Below, in pieces: positions 52,899-62,700 of a stretch of DNA of 64,000 nt. The first letter of the stretch is position 1, and every line of letters begins with the position of its first letter. The stretch comes from an uncultured Solirubrobacterales bacterium (GTDB lineage: Bacteria; Actinomycetota; Thermoleophilia; Solirubrobacterales; 70-9), in the NCBI GenBank assembly GCA_903939845.1, contig CAJAIJ010000057.1:124001-188000 (forward strand), written 5' to 3'. The notes beneath the pieces were generated by a model. That model had not been told where the DNA came from and did no database searches. It saw nothing but the letters and a program-made list of their open reading frames with translations. The translations under genes were made by a program, and so were the position numbers.

Positions 52899-54068
52899 AT
52901 GACACGCTCAGTCAAGTCGCTCGCACTCGCGGCCGCAACCGTTCTTCTGGCATCGCTCGTCGTCGCCTGCAGCGACTCCGGTAGCGACTCCTCCGATACC
53001 TGGAGGATCGGCCTGGAGGCACCGCTCTCCGGTGACCTCTCCGTGCTCGGTGACGGAATGCTCAAGGGTGCCCAGATGGCCGCCAACGAGATCAATGAGA
53101 GCGGTGGCCTGCTCGATCGGGAAGTCGAGATCATCCCGATCGATGATGCCGGTGACGCAAAGACCGGCGTGGACGCAGCCAACACCGCGATCGACGAGGG
53201 CCTCGACGGCGTCGTCGGCCCTTACAACTCGGGTGTGGGCATCGAAACCCTGCCGCTCTACGTCGATGACGGTCTGGTCCCGATCAGGCTCACTTCCGAC
53301 AACGCGACCGACGGACTCGGCTTCACCCTCCAGCCGATGACCAACCAGATAGCTCCGGTCGCAGCCGAGGCCATGACCGATTGGCTCGACGCGAAGACCG
53401 TCGCGATCGCCTATGACGACACCGAGGCCTACACCAAGACGATCGCTAAGTCGGTTCGCTCCGACCTCGAGAAGGCCGGAGCCGAGGTCGTCGCTTACGA
53501 GGCGATAGAGCCCGGTGCCGATGATTACTCGTCCGAGGTAGAGAAGCTGGCTGGCACGGGTGCCGACGTCGTCTACCTCGCCGTCTACTTCCCGGAAGGC
53601 GGCCTGATGGCCAAGGCGATGCTCGATCAGGGCGTATCGGCGGACTGCCTGGCCGACTACGGCTCCTATGACACCGGCTTCATCGAGACCGCCGGCAAGA
53701 AGGCCGCCGAGAACTGCCCGGTGATCGGCGTTCCGGCTCCGTCCGACTTCCCCGGCTCGGCCTCGCTGGTCGACAGCTACCAGAGCGAGTTCGATTCCGA
53801 ACCCGGCACATGGAGCCCTTACACATACGACTCGGTCAACTTCCTCGCCGAGGGAGTGACCGCGGCCGGCTCGTTCGATGCGGCAGCGGTCAAGGCCGAA
53901 CTCGACAAGGTCGACGGCTGGAAGGGCTGGACCGGCTCGGTGACGATCGATGCCGAGACCGGCAACCGCGACCCGGCTACGGTCGTCGTGGTCGAGACCG
54001 ATGCCGAAGGTGCCTTCACGGTCGACCAGGAGTGGTCGAAGGCCGTTGGCGCCCCGTACACGAAGTAG
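52899..54068 (+). CDS. ABC transporter substrate-binding lipoprotein, branched-chain amino acid type
   Basis: 389 residues. A lipoprotein signal with cysteine in LVVAC precedes a type I periplasmic-binding fold (Peripla_BP_6): LEAPLSGDLSVLGDGMLKGAQMAANEIN, GVVGPYNSGVGIE, VAIAYDDTEAYTK, DVVYLAVYFPEGGLMAKAML. It captures an amino acid or related solute. No permease or ATPase genes are next to it, so it may work with a transporter elsewhere. The 227-bp upstream gap (52672-52898) is AT-richer near 52710-52730 and has a short AGGGA/TCCCT hairpin near 52815; no riboswitch is recognised. Confidence 0.88.
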   Translation: MTRSVKSLALAAATVLLASLVVACSDSGSDSSDTWRIGLEAPLSGDLSVLGDGMLKGAQMAANEINESGGLLDREVEIIPIDDAGDAKTGVDAANTAIDEGLDGVVGPYNSGVGIETLPLYVDDGLVPIRLTSDNATDGLGFTLQPMTNQIAPVAAEAMTDWLDAKTVAIAYDDTEAYTKTIAKSVRSDLEKAGAEVVAYEAIEPGADDYSSEVEKLAGTGADVVYLAVYFPEGGLMAKAMLDQGVSADCLADYGSYDTGFIETAGKKAAENCPVIGVPAPSDFPGSASLVDSYQSEFDSEPGTWSPYTYDSVNFLAEGVTAAGSFDAAAVKAELDKVDGWKGWTGSVTIDAETGNRDPATVVVVETDAEGAFTVDQEWSKAVGAPYTK

Positions 54069-54080
54069 AGGTAATGCGGC

Positions 54081-54111
54081 CACGGACCGGGGGCACATCC
54101 CCCGGTCCGTG
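54081..54111 (+). terminator. Perfect 13-bp hairpin after the substrate-binding protein gene
   Basis: CACGGACCGGGGG, loop CACAT, CCCCCGGTCCGTG. Strong GC stem 12 bp after the stop codon; the T-tract is missing, as with other hairpins in this window. Confidence 0.7.
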
Positions 54112-54134
54112 ACTCGTCGAGCAGGGCCTGAACG

Positions 54135-55253
54135 TTGACCGGGGACACCGCCGAAGGAGGCGATGGCAAGGACGTCCCACGTTCCCTGAGGAGCCGGATC
54201 ACGGGGGCACTCTCCTCCAATCCGGTGCGCCCGGCCTGGGGGCTGTCGATCGGAGGACTCGTCGGCGGGGGCCTGGGGTTCGGATTGGGCAGCCTCGTTC
54301 TGCCGATCGAGGCCGCGGTCGGAGCCGGTGTCACCGGGATCCTGGTGACCGCAATCGGACTCGCGACCCCCAGGGGGCTGCGCTCGAAGTTCACCCCTCT
54401 CACCGGTCTGATCGTCCTGGTCGCCCTGCTCCTGGCCCACCTCTCGACCGGGAGCCCGCTGGTTGCCGGCCTGGCCATGGCCCTGGTGATGTTCGTTTCG
54501 GCGCTAAGCGTCGCCGGGGGAAAGGCCGTCGCCGTGATCGGGACCGTCCTCGGCACGGCCTACTTCATCCCGGCCGTGGTCGGCTATACGGCCGACCTTT
54601 CGACGCTCGAGACCGTGCTTCAGGGAATCTTCGGTATCGCCGCCGGTCTGGTGACGGTCGCCCTGCTCGCCCGATTCGTCAAACCTCTCGAGACCCCCGC
54701 AAAGCCGCAACCGGGCGGGACAGGCGATGGGGCGACTGGTGCCGGCCCCCTGCACCTGATGCTCGCGGCGGCCGGAACCCGCTCGCCGTTGCGGGCCTAT
54801 GCGGTCCGAAGGGCGATCGTGATCGGTCTTGCTGTCGGTGTCTACCAGGCATCAGGGAGCCACAATGTCTTCTGGGTCGCCCTGACGCTCTTCGCCGTCC
54901 TCAGTCCGGACGAGTCCTCGACCTGGGGGAAGGCATTGAGCCGCTCGGTCGGCACGATCGCCGGGGCACTGCTGCTGGGTGCGCTCGCACAGGTCCTCGA
55001 GCCCCAGATCGTGATCGGGATCGGAGTGGCCGCCCTGATCGTCGGCATCAGCTTCATGAAGCGAAACTACGCCGTCTATTCGGCCGGCATGGCGATGCTC
55101 ATCGTGGCCCTGTTCGGGGCGAGCGACGACCAGTTCTTCGCGTGGGCCGAACTCCGGATCCTCGACACCATCATCGGCGTCACGATCGCGATCGCCTCGC
55201 TGTACCTGCTCCCCTATCGAGACCACGACGGGCCCGAAGAGGCGACCACCTAG
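54135..55253 (+). CDS. FUSC-like aromatic acid exporter-type membrane protein
   Basis: 372 residues with about ten helices in two halves. The second half has the FUSC-type block RAYAVRRAIVIGLAVGVYQASGSHNVFWVALTLFAVLSPDESSTWGKALSRSVGTIAGA followed by paired helices. The N-terminal half is a similar but more divergent five-helix set. Relatives export aromatic acids or fusaric acid; the substrate here is unknown. It starts with TTG 24 bp after the hairpin. Confidence 0.78.
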   Translation: MTGDTAEGGDGKDVPRSLRSRITGALSSNPVRPAWGLSIGGLVGGGLGFGLGSLVLPIEAAVGAGVTGILVTAIGLATPRGLRSKFTPLTGLIVLVALLLAHLSTGSPLVAGLAMALVMFVSALSVAGGKAVAVIGTVLGTAYFIPAVVGYTADLSTLETVLQGIFGIAAGLVTVALLARFVKPLETPAKPQPGGTGDGATGAGPLHLMLAAAGTRSPLRAYAVRRAIVIGLAVGVYQASGSHNVFWVALTLFAVLSPDESSTWGKALSRSVGTIAGALLLGALAQVLEPQIVIGIGVAALIVGISFMKRNYAVYSAGMAMLIVALFGASDDQFFAWAELRILDTIIGVTIAIASLYLLPYRDHDGPEEATT

Positions 55254-55262
55254 ATCGGCTCG

Positions 55263-55829
55263 TTACCGGGCTTCCCCCGTCTTCCATTTGATCGAGCAAC
55301 CGAGACTCGGCACCTGCGGTTCCGGGACCGGCTCGCCGGCCAGGATCGCCCTCACGGCCCGGTCGAGGTCGAAGCCGGTAGCGGGACCGCCGCTGCCCGG
55401 CCGGGTGGCATCGAACTGCCCCCGGTAGGCAAGCTCGCGATCGGCACCGAAGACGAAGAGGTCCGGGGTGCAGGTCGCACCGTAGGCCTTCGCAACCGAC
55501 TGGTCCTCGTCGACCAGGTAGGGGAATCGGTAGCCGTGAAAGGCCGACTCCCTCTCCATTGCCTCGGGCGAGTCGTCCCGGTAGGCAGCAGCATCGTTCG
55601 AGTTGATCGCAAACACGGCCGCGCCGCTGTCGATCAGCCCCGAAGTCACACCGGCCAGGGCCGGTGCGATGTGCTTGACATAGGGACAGTGGTTGCAGAT
55701 GAATGCGACCACCACGGCGCCGGCTTCACCGGCGTCGGCCAGTGAGTGGACTGCTCCCGAGGGATCCGGCAACGAGAACTCCGGAGCCGGAGTTCCCAGC
55801 GGCATCATGCTCGACTCTACGGCGGGCAT
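55263..55829 (-). CDS. Thioredoxin-fold redoxin (AhpC/TSA-like)
   Basis: 188 residues. The fold starts GTPAPEFSLPDPSGAVHSLAD, has the redox motif CNHCPYVKHIAPAL (CxxC) and AINSNDAAAYRDDSPEAM, and ATCTPDLFVFGADRELAYRG with a cis-proline after a cysteine. This is the CNHCP subgroup of thioredoxin-like proteins found across bacteria; it may be a peroxidase or thiol reductase. It is cytoplasmic, with no signal. The next gene on this strand (TrpB2) ends 21 bp upstream. Confidence 0.85.
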   Translation of the reverse strand: MPAVESSMMPLGTPAPEFSLPDPSGAVHSLADAGEAGAVVVAFICNHCPYVKHIAPALAGVTSGLIDSGAAVFAINSNDAAAYRDDSPEAMERESAFHGYRFPYLVDEDQSVAKAYGATCTPDLFVFGADRELAYRGQFDATRPGSGGPATGFDLDRAVRAILAGEPVPEPQVPSLGCSIKWKTGEAR

Positions 55830-55850
55830 ATCCGAACCACCTTCAGTTCC

Positions 55851-57212
55851 TCAGGCGACCGACGGGGCTTCGGGGAGCGCCGCCAGAGCCCGCTCCATCT
55901 CGGCCTCGGAGAACTCCAGATCCTCGAGCTCGCCCGACATGAACGCCTGGTAGGCGGCCAGGTCGAGGTGGCCGTGGCCGCAGAGGTTGAACAGGATCAC
56001 CCTCTCTTCACCGGCCTGCTTGGCGGCCTCGGCCTCGTTGAAGACGGCCCGGATCGCGTGGGTCGGCTCGGGCGCCGGAATGATTCCCTCGGCCCGGGCG
56101 AAGGTGACTGCGGCCTCGAAGGCCTCGGTCTGGGGAATGGCCTCGGCATCGATCAGACCCTCCTTGACCAGAGCGCAGAGAATCGGTGCGTCACCGTGGT
56201 AACGGAGTCCACCGGCATGGACCGGCGGCGGCACGAAGTCGTGGCCCAGGGTGTACATCGGCATCAGCGGGGTCATGCCGACCGTGTCGCCGAAGTCGTA
56301 GGCGTAGACCCCCTTGGTCAAGGTCGGACAGGCCGCCGGCTCGACCGCCAGGAACCTCGTGTCGAGGCCCTCCTTCAGCTTCTTCCTCAGGAGCGGGAAT
56401 GCGATGCCGGCGAAGTTTGAACCGCCACCGACGCACCCGATCACGACGTCCGGATATTCCCCGGCCATCTCGAGCTGGGCGATCGCTTCGTCACCGATCA
56501 CGGTCTGGTGCAGGCAGACGTGGTTGAGAACCGAGCCGAGCGCGTACTTGGTGTCCTCGCTGCCGGCGGCCACCTCGACGGCCTCAGAGATCGCTATGCC
56601 GAGACTTCCCGTGGTGTGCTCGGCCTGGGAGCGACCGGCTTCGGTCAGATCCGAAGGACTGCGGTGGACGTTGGCCCCCCAGGTCTCCATCATCGCCCGG
56701 CGATAGGGCTTGTGGTCGTAGGAGACGCCGACCATGAACACCTCGCAGTCGAGGCCGAACATCTCGCAGGCGAAGGCGAGTGAGGAGCCCCACTGCCCGG
56801 CACCGGTCTCTGTCGCGAGCTTCTTGACGCCCTCCTTCGCGTTGTAGAAAGCCTGCGGGACTGCGGTGTTCGGCTTGTGGGAGCCCGAAGGCGAGACGCC
56901 TTCGTACTTGTAGTAGATGTGAGCCGGGGTGTCGAGCGCCTTCTCCAGGCGGGTCGCCCTCATCAGCGGGGTCGGACGCCACAGCCGGTATGCCTCACGG
57001 ACCTCCTCGGGGATCTCGATGTTCGGATCCATCGAGACTTCCTGCTCGATCAGGGCCATCGGGAAGAGCGGCGCCAGGTCCTCCGGTGCGAGGGGCTGGC
57101 CGGTCCCGGGATTGAGCGGTGGCAGCGGTTCTCCCGGGAGGTCGGCAGCGATGTTCGTCCACTGCTCGGGGATCTTCGACTCGTCCATCAGGAACTTGTG
57201 CTGCTCGGCCAT
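55851..57212 (-). CDS. Tryptophan synthase beta chain-like (TrpB2 type)
   Basis: 453 residues, longer than TrpB1 and with the TrpB2 features: [39 protein letters not shown] (PLP lysine in SHKPNT), [74 protein letters not shown] and [10 protein letters not shown]. It joins indole and serine to tryptophan, and TrpB2 may use other substrates. No trpA or other trp gene is nearby. GAGGAGGAG lies 7 nt before the ATG at 57212. Confidence 0.92.
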   Translation of the reverse strand: MAEQHKFLMDESKIPEQWTNIAADLPGEPLPPLNPGTGQPLAPEDLAPLFPMALIEQEVSMDPNIEIPEEVREAYRLWRPTPLMRATRLEKALDTPAHIYYKYEGVSPSGSHKPNTAVPQAFYNAKEGVKKLATETGAGQWGSSLAFACEMFGLDCEVFMVGVSYDHKPYRRAMMETWGANVHRSPSDLTEAGRSQAEHTTGSLGIAISEAVEVAAGSEDTKYALGSVLNHVCLHQTVIGDEAIAQLEMAGEYPDVVIGCVGGGSNFAGIAFPLLRKKLKEGLDTRFLAVEPAACPTLTKGVYAYDFGDTVGMTPLMPMYTLGHDFVPPPVHAGGLRYHGDAPILCALVKEGLIDAEAIPQTEAFEAAVTFARAEGIIPAPEPTHAIRAVFNEAEAAKQAGEERVILFNLCGHGHLDLAAYQAFMSGELEDLEFSEAEMERALAALPEAPSVA

Positions 57213-57323
57213 TCTCTTCTCCTCCTCGTCGTATCCGCAGATCGTCGAACGCAACCGTGAAAGCCCGAAGCAGTCTAGTGGTCCGGGGCCGGTTCGCCAC
57301 CCCGCAACTTGGGGGATTCGGAC

Positions 57324-58829
57324 TCAGGCCGAGAAGTCGTCCCTGAGGCCGGTGGCCGTGCGCCGGATCTCCTCCAGCTCGTCATCCTCGATCCGGTCCA
57401 GGTTCTTCATCTGCATCCACATCCGCCGGTTCGAGCCGAGGAGCTCCCTGTTTCGATCGAGGAAATCCCAGTACAGAACTGTGAGCGGGCAGGCGTCGGG
57501 TCCGGATCGCTCCTTCAGCGTGTATCGGCAATCGCGACAGTGGTTCGACATCCTGTCCACATAGCGGCCAGACGCCGCATACGGCTTGGTCATCATCTTC
57601 CCGCCATCGGCCCAGAGCGCCATCCCGGCGACGTTCGGGACCATCACCCACTCGAAGCCATCAATGAAGGACGAGTGGAACCAGTCCGTTGCAGCCTTCG
57701 GTTCCACTCCGAGAGTGAGAAACAGGTTTCCGAGCACCATCAGCCTCTCGATGTGGTGGGCGTAGGCGGTGTCCCTGATCCCTCCGATCACGTCACCCAG
57801 ACACCGCATCTCGGTGGCGGATGGATCGAGTCCAGAGATCGCGGCCGGGACGGGGCGATCGGCGGCAAGGGCGTTCTCCTCCTTCATCCCGGCCCCCCTC
57901 AACCGGTAGACGCCCCATACGTACTCCCTCCACCCGATCACCTGTCGAACGAACCCCTCGACCGAGGCGATCGGGGCATTGCCCTTCCGGTACTCGGCCT
58001 CGGCCGCCTCGGCGCACTCCAGAGGGGAGAGCAGTCCGAGATTCAGTGAACTCGACAGCAGGGCGTGCCACATGAACCTCTCGCCGCCGATCATCGCGTC
58101 CTGGTAGGGGCCGAAGGTCGGGAGGCGATCCCGGCAGAAGGACCGGAGCGCCTGAAGCGCCTGCTTCCTTGTCGCCGGGAAGATCCTGGTGCCGTCCTCA
58201 CCGGAAGTCTCGAGGCCGGCCGCCTCCATCCGGTCGAGATCGGCCCGAACGGCTTCATCCGTCTCGTCCTCCCTCGGCCGGTAGGGCTTCGGTGGCCGGA
58301 TGTCGGCTGGCGGCGGTTTGCGATTCTCGGGATCGAAATTCCAGGCCCCGCCAGCCGGCTCCTTCCCGTCCATCAGCAGCCCGAAGCGGCGACGCTGCTC
58401 CCGGTAGAAATCCTCCATCCTGAGGGTCTTTCGTCCCGATGCCCAATCGGCAAAACGGGACGGTTCGGTGAGAAACAGGGTCTCGTCCACTATTTCGACC
58501 ACTGGGTCGAGGCCGGCAAGCCGCTCCCCGGCCCCGAGGCGATTCGGTTCGAGAATCGCGACGGATTCAGGTTCGTACTCAGCCAGGTGGGAGGCAAGCC
58601 CGGCGGCAAGGCTCTCGGAGCGTCGATAGTCGACTTCCACCCCCCGCTCCCGCATCCCGTCCGCGAAGTTCCTCATCGCGGTGAAGACGAGGTGGAGTTT
58701 CTGGCGATGGAAGGAGAGGCCGCCGGGACGGACGGCCGCCTCGACCATCAGGACCCTGTCGGCACCCCGCAGGGCCGGGTTTTCGAAGGAAAGCTGGTCG
58801 GCAAGGACCCAGGCGGTCCTGCCGGGCAT
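57324..58829 (-). CDS. Iron-sulfur bacterial cryptochrome/(6-4) photolyase (PhrB-like)
   Basis: 501 residues of the deoxyribodipyrimidine photolyase-related family (PF04244). Four cysteines for a [4Fe-4S] cluster are at 343, 431, 434 and 447 (MRCLGD; NHCRDCRYTLKERSGPDACP), with the same spacing as in Agrobacterium PhrB. AHHIERLMVLGN contains the histidine pair of the (6-4) active site. WALADQ-like N-terminal VLADQLSFENPAL starts the antenna-binding domain. It repairs UV (6-4) photoproducts with FAD and blue light. It starts 4 bp after the heliorhodopsin stop and is cotranscribed with it. Confidence 0.92.
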   Translation of the reverse strand: MPGRTAWVLADQLSFENPALRGADRVLMVEAAVRPGGLSFHRQKLHLVFTAMRNFADGMRERGVEVDYRRSESLAAGLASHLAEYEPESVAILEPNRLGAGERLAGLDPVVEIVDETLFLTEPSRFADWASGRKTLRMEDFYREQRRRFGLLMDGKEPAGGAWNFDPENRKPPPADIRPPKPYRPREDETDEAVRADLDRMEAAGLETSGEDGTRIFPATRKQALQALRSFCRDRLPTFGPYQDAMIGGERFMWHALLSSSLNLGLLSPLECAEAAEAEYRKGNAPIASVEGFVRQVIGWREYVWGVYRLRGAGMKEENALAADRPVPAAISGLDPSATEMRCLGDVIGGIRDTAYAHHIERLMVLGNLFLTLGVEPKAATDWFHSSFIDGFEWVMVPNVAGMALWADGGKMMTKPYAASGRYVDRMSNHCRDCRYTLKERSGPDACPLTVLYWDFLDRNRELLGSNRRMWMQMKNLDRIEDDELEEIRRTATGLRDDFSA

Positions 58830-58833
58830 CGAC

Positions 58834-59652
58834 TCAGGCGCCCGCCAGGGCGCCTGCGTAGACCTGCCACGCGAGAACCGTCTTCGCCACGAAACTCAGG
58901 ACGATGTAGGCCAGCTCGACGAACAGCGGATTACGCCATCGTCCCTTGCCCCTGTATCCGAGCCACATGTTCACCGCGAATCCGTTGAACAGGATGAACA
59001 GGGAGATGAAGATCCCGTAGACGAAGCCCGGAACCCCGTCGCCCTCACCCTGAGAGAGCGCGAGCTGGACGACGATCCCGATCCAGGGGACGGCCCCGAT
59101 GATGCATCCGTAGATGAAGGGAACCCAGTCGGTCTGCTGACGGCCGAGGTTGACCTTTTCCATCACCAGGCCGAAGAGGATCATCGCCGCATTGGCACCG
59201 AACATCATCAGGAGTGCGACCAGATCACTGACTCCGGCCAGCATCGCGATCAGGACGACCATGATCGAGGCGCTGATGGAGTACTCGATCCACCGGGTCG
59301 GGTTGACCCCCTCGGAGACATTCCCCTCGTACTGGCGCCTGTAGAAGGTCGCGACGACGAAGTGGTCGACGGCCGCAAGGCCCAGGAATATCGCGACCAT
59401 CAGGTCGATCCTCAGACCGAACAGCTCCTTGGTGCCATACAGGCCGGAACCGGGGGCATCGAGAAGGAAGGAGCCGTTGACCGGAAGGCTCGCCGGACCG
59501 GCGAGAATCAGGATGGCGACGACCTGTGCGGCGAAGAAGATGGCAGCGATGACGTTCAGCCGCCTGAGACGCCTCAGGCGGCCGGCGTCCGGACCTGCGG
59601 TTGACTCTTCCGACCCCCCATCCGCAACGGAGGGTTGAACCGTAGATTCCAT
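58834..59652 (-). CDS. Heliorhodopsin
   Basis: 272 residues with seven helices. The family-specific counterion motif is RWIEYSISASIM (Glu123), the retinal Schiff-base lysine is Lys257 in SFVAKTVLAWQVYAG, and the mid-helix blocks are NAAMILFGLVMEKVN, DWVPFIYGCIIGAVPWI and FVYGIFISLFILFNGFAVNMWL. Heliorhodopsins are inverted relative to type-1 rhodopsins and do not pump ions with certainty; sensory or enzyme-regulating roles are proposed. The gene is promoter-proximal in an operon with photolyase. A TACGCT -10 element lies 7 nt before the ATG. No retinal synthesis gene is in the window. Confidence 0.93.
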   Translation of the reverse strand: MESTVQPSVADGGSEESTAGPDAGRLRRLRRLNVIAAIFFAAQVVAILILAGPASLPVNGSFLLDAPGSGLYGTKELFGLRIDLMVAIFLGLAAVDHFVVATFYRRQYEGNVSEGVNPTRWIEYSISASIMVVLIAMLAGVSDLVALLMMFGANAAMILFGLVMEKVNLGRQQTDWVPFIYGCIIGAVPWIGIVVQLALSQGEGDGVPGFVYGIFISLFILFNGFAVNMWLGYRGKGRWRNPLFVELAYIVLSFVAKTVLAWQVYAGALAGA

Positions 59653-59659
59653 GAAGGGA

Positions 59660-59665
59660 AGCGTA
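59660..59665 (-). promoter_or_regulatory. -10 element TACGCT, leaderless heliorhodopsin-photolyase operon
   Basis: TACGCT on the minus strand ends 7 nt before the ATG at 59652. The divergent gap to the subtilase is 106 bp. Confidence 0.45.
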
Positions 59666-59745
59666 GCGTCACGAACGGCGACCGAGTGAGGTGGAGCGCT
59701 ACTTTCGGCTCTACGCGCCCTTATTGGTCATTGAAGGTTCATCGG

Positions 59746-59751
59746 CATACT
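59746..59751 (+). promoter_or_regulatory. -35/-10 pair of the subtilase gene
   Basis: CATACT ends 7 nt before the GTG at 59759; TTGGTC 16 bp upstream (59724-59729) is a possible -35. The message would be leaderless. Confidence 0.5.
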
Positions 59752-59758
59752 TGATCTC

Positions 59759-62700
59759 GTGAACGTCTCTGTCCCGAAAAGCCGTATTTCAGCTCTGTGG
59801 CGGGTTCTCGCAGCTGTCAGCCTGCTCGGGATCACCCTTCTGATCACGTCCGTGACTACGGCACCGGCTTCCCCTGGCGACGACATCCCCGGCGAGCCGG
59901 TTCCGACCGATGTTCGATCGGGCGGAGATGAAGCCGCCGATGGCGCCGGGAGGCGTTTGCTGGTGCGGTTCGAGGCCGGAGTCGATCCAGCTGATCGGGC
60001 CGCGATAAGAGACTCGGTCGAAGCCGAGTTCCTCCGGTCCTATTCCTTGGTGCCGAGGCTCCAGCTCCTCGAGCTGCCCGCAGGGACCGACCGGGGGGAA
60101 ACGATCGAGACGCTCGAGAGCGAACCGGGGATCGCCTACGCCGAGCCTGACCTGATCAGGCATATCGAGGTCACCATCCCGAACGACACTTTCTACCGGA
60201 GCCCCAACTTCTACCTCTGGGGTCTGAACAACACGGGCCAGAGCTTCACGGTCGGCTCGACCGGCTACACCGGAACTCCCGACGCAGATATCGATGCCCC
60301 CGAGGCATGGGATCTGACCAGAGGCTCCTCGAGCGTCACAGTTGCCGTGATCGACTCCGGCATGCAGCTGAACCACCCCGACCTTGCCTCAAACCTCTGG
60401 ACCAACCCGAACGAGACACCGGGAAACGGGATCGACGATGACGCGAACGGCCGAATCGACGACGTCAACGGCTGGGACTTCGTCAACTCGGACAACGACC
60501 CGACCGATGACGATGGCCACGGGACCCACGTGGCCGGGACGATTGGAGCCGTAGGGAACAACAACAGCGGCGTCACCGGGGTCGCCTGGAACGTCAAGCT
60601 GATGCCGCTCAAGGCCTGCAATGCGGCGGGTAGCTGTGCGATCTCGGCGACGATCGCCGCCCTCAACTACGCGGTCGCCCAGGGAGTGAAGATCTCGAAC
60701 AACAGCTACGGCGGCATCAGCGGCCAGTCGACATCCGAGCGAAATGCGATCACGGCGGCCCGGGATGCCGGGCACCTGTTCGTCGCGGCCGCCGGAAACG
60801 ACGGGGTCAACACCGACGTGCCGGCCAACGCCCACTATCCCTCCAACTACAACCTCGACAACATCATTTCCGTCGCTTCGACCACCTTGAACGACGGCCT
60901 CTCCTCGTTCTCGAACTACGGAACCACATCGGTCGACCTCGGTGCGCCAGGCAGTCAGATCCTCAGCACCTACCCGACCAGCTCATACGTCTGGGCCAAC
61001 GGCACCTCGATGGCCAGCCCTCACGTCGCCGGTGTGGCTGCTCTGGTCAAGTCCAGAAAGCCCGACTGGACCTACTCGCAGGTGAGATCCCGGCTCATCG
61101 ACAACACTCGACCGCTGGCGTCCCTGAGCGGAACCACGGTAACCGGGGGCATGCTGAACGCCTACAGCGCCCTGCTCTTCGCGCCCGACCCGCCAACGAT
61201 CGGATCGGGGGCCTCGGGCTTCGTCTCTTCCACGTCTGCTTCTTTCAGCTTCACCGGTGAGACGGTCGGGGCCGGAGTGACCTTCGAATGCCGGATCGAC
61301 TCCGGCTCTTGGGGCTCCTGTTCGTCGCCGAAGTCCTACACCTCCCTCTCGCAGGGATCCCACACCTTCGAGGTTCGCCAGACCGATCAGGCCGGAAACA
61401 CCTCGACGGCCGCTTCCCGCACCTGGACCGTAGACACCGTCGCGCCTTCGGCACCATCGATCACCTCGGGACCCTCGGGGTTCGTGAGCTCTACCTCGGC
61501 CTCGGTCTCGTTCACCGGCGAGGCGTCGGCCACCTTCGAGTGTCGGATCGACTCCGGCTCCTGGGGTTCCTGTTCGTCGCCGAAGTCCTACTCGGGCCTG
61601 AGCCAGGGCAGCCACACCTTCGAGGTTCGCCAGACCGATCAGGCCGGAAACACCTCGACGGCCGCTTCCCGCACCTGGACCGTAGACACCGTCGCGCCTT
61701 CGGCACCGTCGATCACCTCGGGACCCTCGGGGTTCGTGAGCTCTACCTCGGCCTCGGTCTCGTTCACCGGCGAGGCGTCGGCCACCTTCGAGTGCCGGAT
61801 CGATTCGGGGTCGTGGAGCTCCTGCGTGAGTCCGAAGTCCTACTCGGGCCTGAGTCAGGGCAGCCACACCTTCGAAGTTCGCCAGACCGATCAGGCCGGA
61901 AACACCTCGAGTGAGACAGGCAGGACCTGGACCGTAGACACCGTCGCGCCCTCGGCCCCCACGATCGACTCAGGGCCGTCCGGATTCGTGAGCTCCACCT
62001 CGGCCAGCCTCGCCTTCACCGGTGAGGCGTCGGCCACCTTCGAGTGCCGGATCGATTCGGGGTCGTGGAGCTCCTGCGTCAGTCCGAAGTCCTATGCCTC
62101 CCTCTCGCTTGGCAGCCACACCTTCGAGGTTCGCCAGACCGATCAGGCCGGCAATGTCTCTACCGAGGCCTCCCGCACCTGGACCGTCGACACCTTCACG
62201 CTGTCGGCTCCGTCGATAACCCAGGGCCCGGAGGGCGAGGTGAACTCGGTGGAGGCCTCGTTCGAGTTCTCGGGAGTCAGCGGCGCGACATTCGAGTGTC
62301 GGCTCGACGACGGGCCGTTCGAAACCTGTTCCTCGCCGTTCGAGGTTGCGGACCTGGATGCGGGACCGCATGAGCTCGCCGTGAAGCAGACCGACTCCAT
62401 CGGCAATGTCTCGGAAGCGGCTATCCGTAGCTGGACCGTCCTCGAGGTTGCGACCGTCCAGCCCCAGCTCGCCGGGACGAATGAGACGGGAGAAGTCGTC
62501 TTCGAGGGAGCCCCCGACGGCTTCACCTACCTCTGCGCAGTGGGATCAGAGGAACTCCACCCCTGCGAGAGCCCCTACATTCCGACCGGTCTGACCGATG
62601 GGTCTTACCCGATACAGATCGTGATCGAGGATCCCGAGGGAAATCTCTCTGCGCCGACCGAAACCGAGCTGGTGATCGAGGGAACCCCCCAGCCTCCAGA

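Noticed and set aside
52908..54440. A 510-codon open frame on the minus strand
   Set aside because: Antisense to the substrate-binding protein and the FUSC gene; no recognisable domains.
58834..59652. Type-1 (proton-pumping) rhodopsin
   Set aside because: The RWIEYS and VAKTVLAWQV motifs and loop pattern are those of heliorhodopsin, and the type-1 helix C DTE-like triad is absent.
61189..62442. CRISPR-like or satellite repeats
   Set aside because: The 252-bp periodicity is in frame with the subtilase and encodes Ig-like modules; there are no short repeats with unique spacers.
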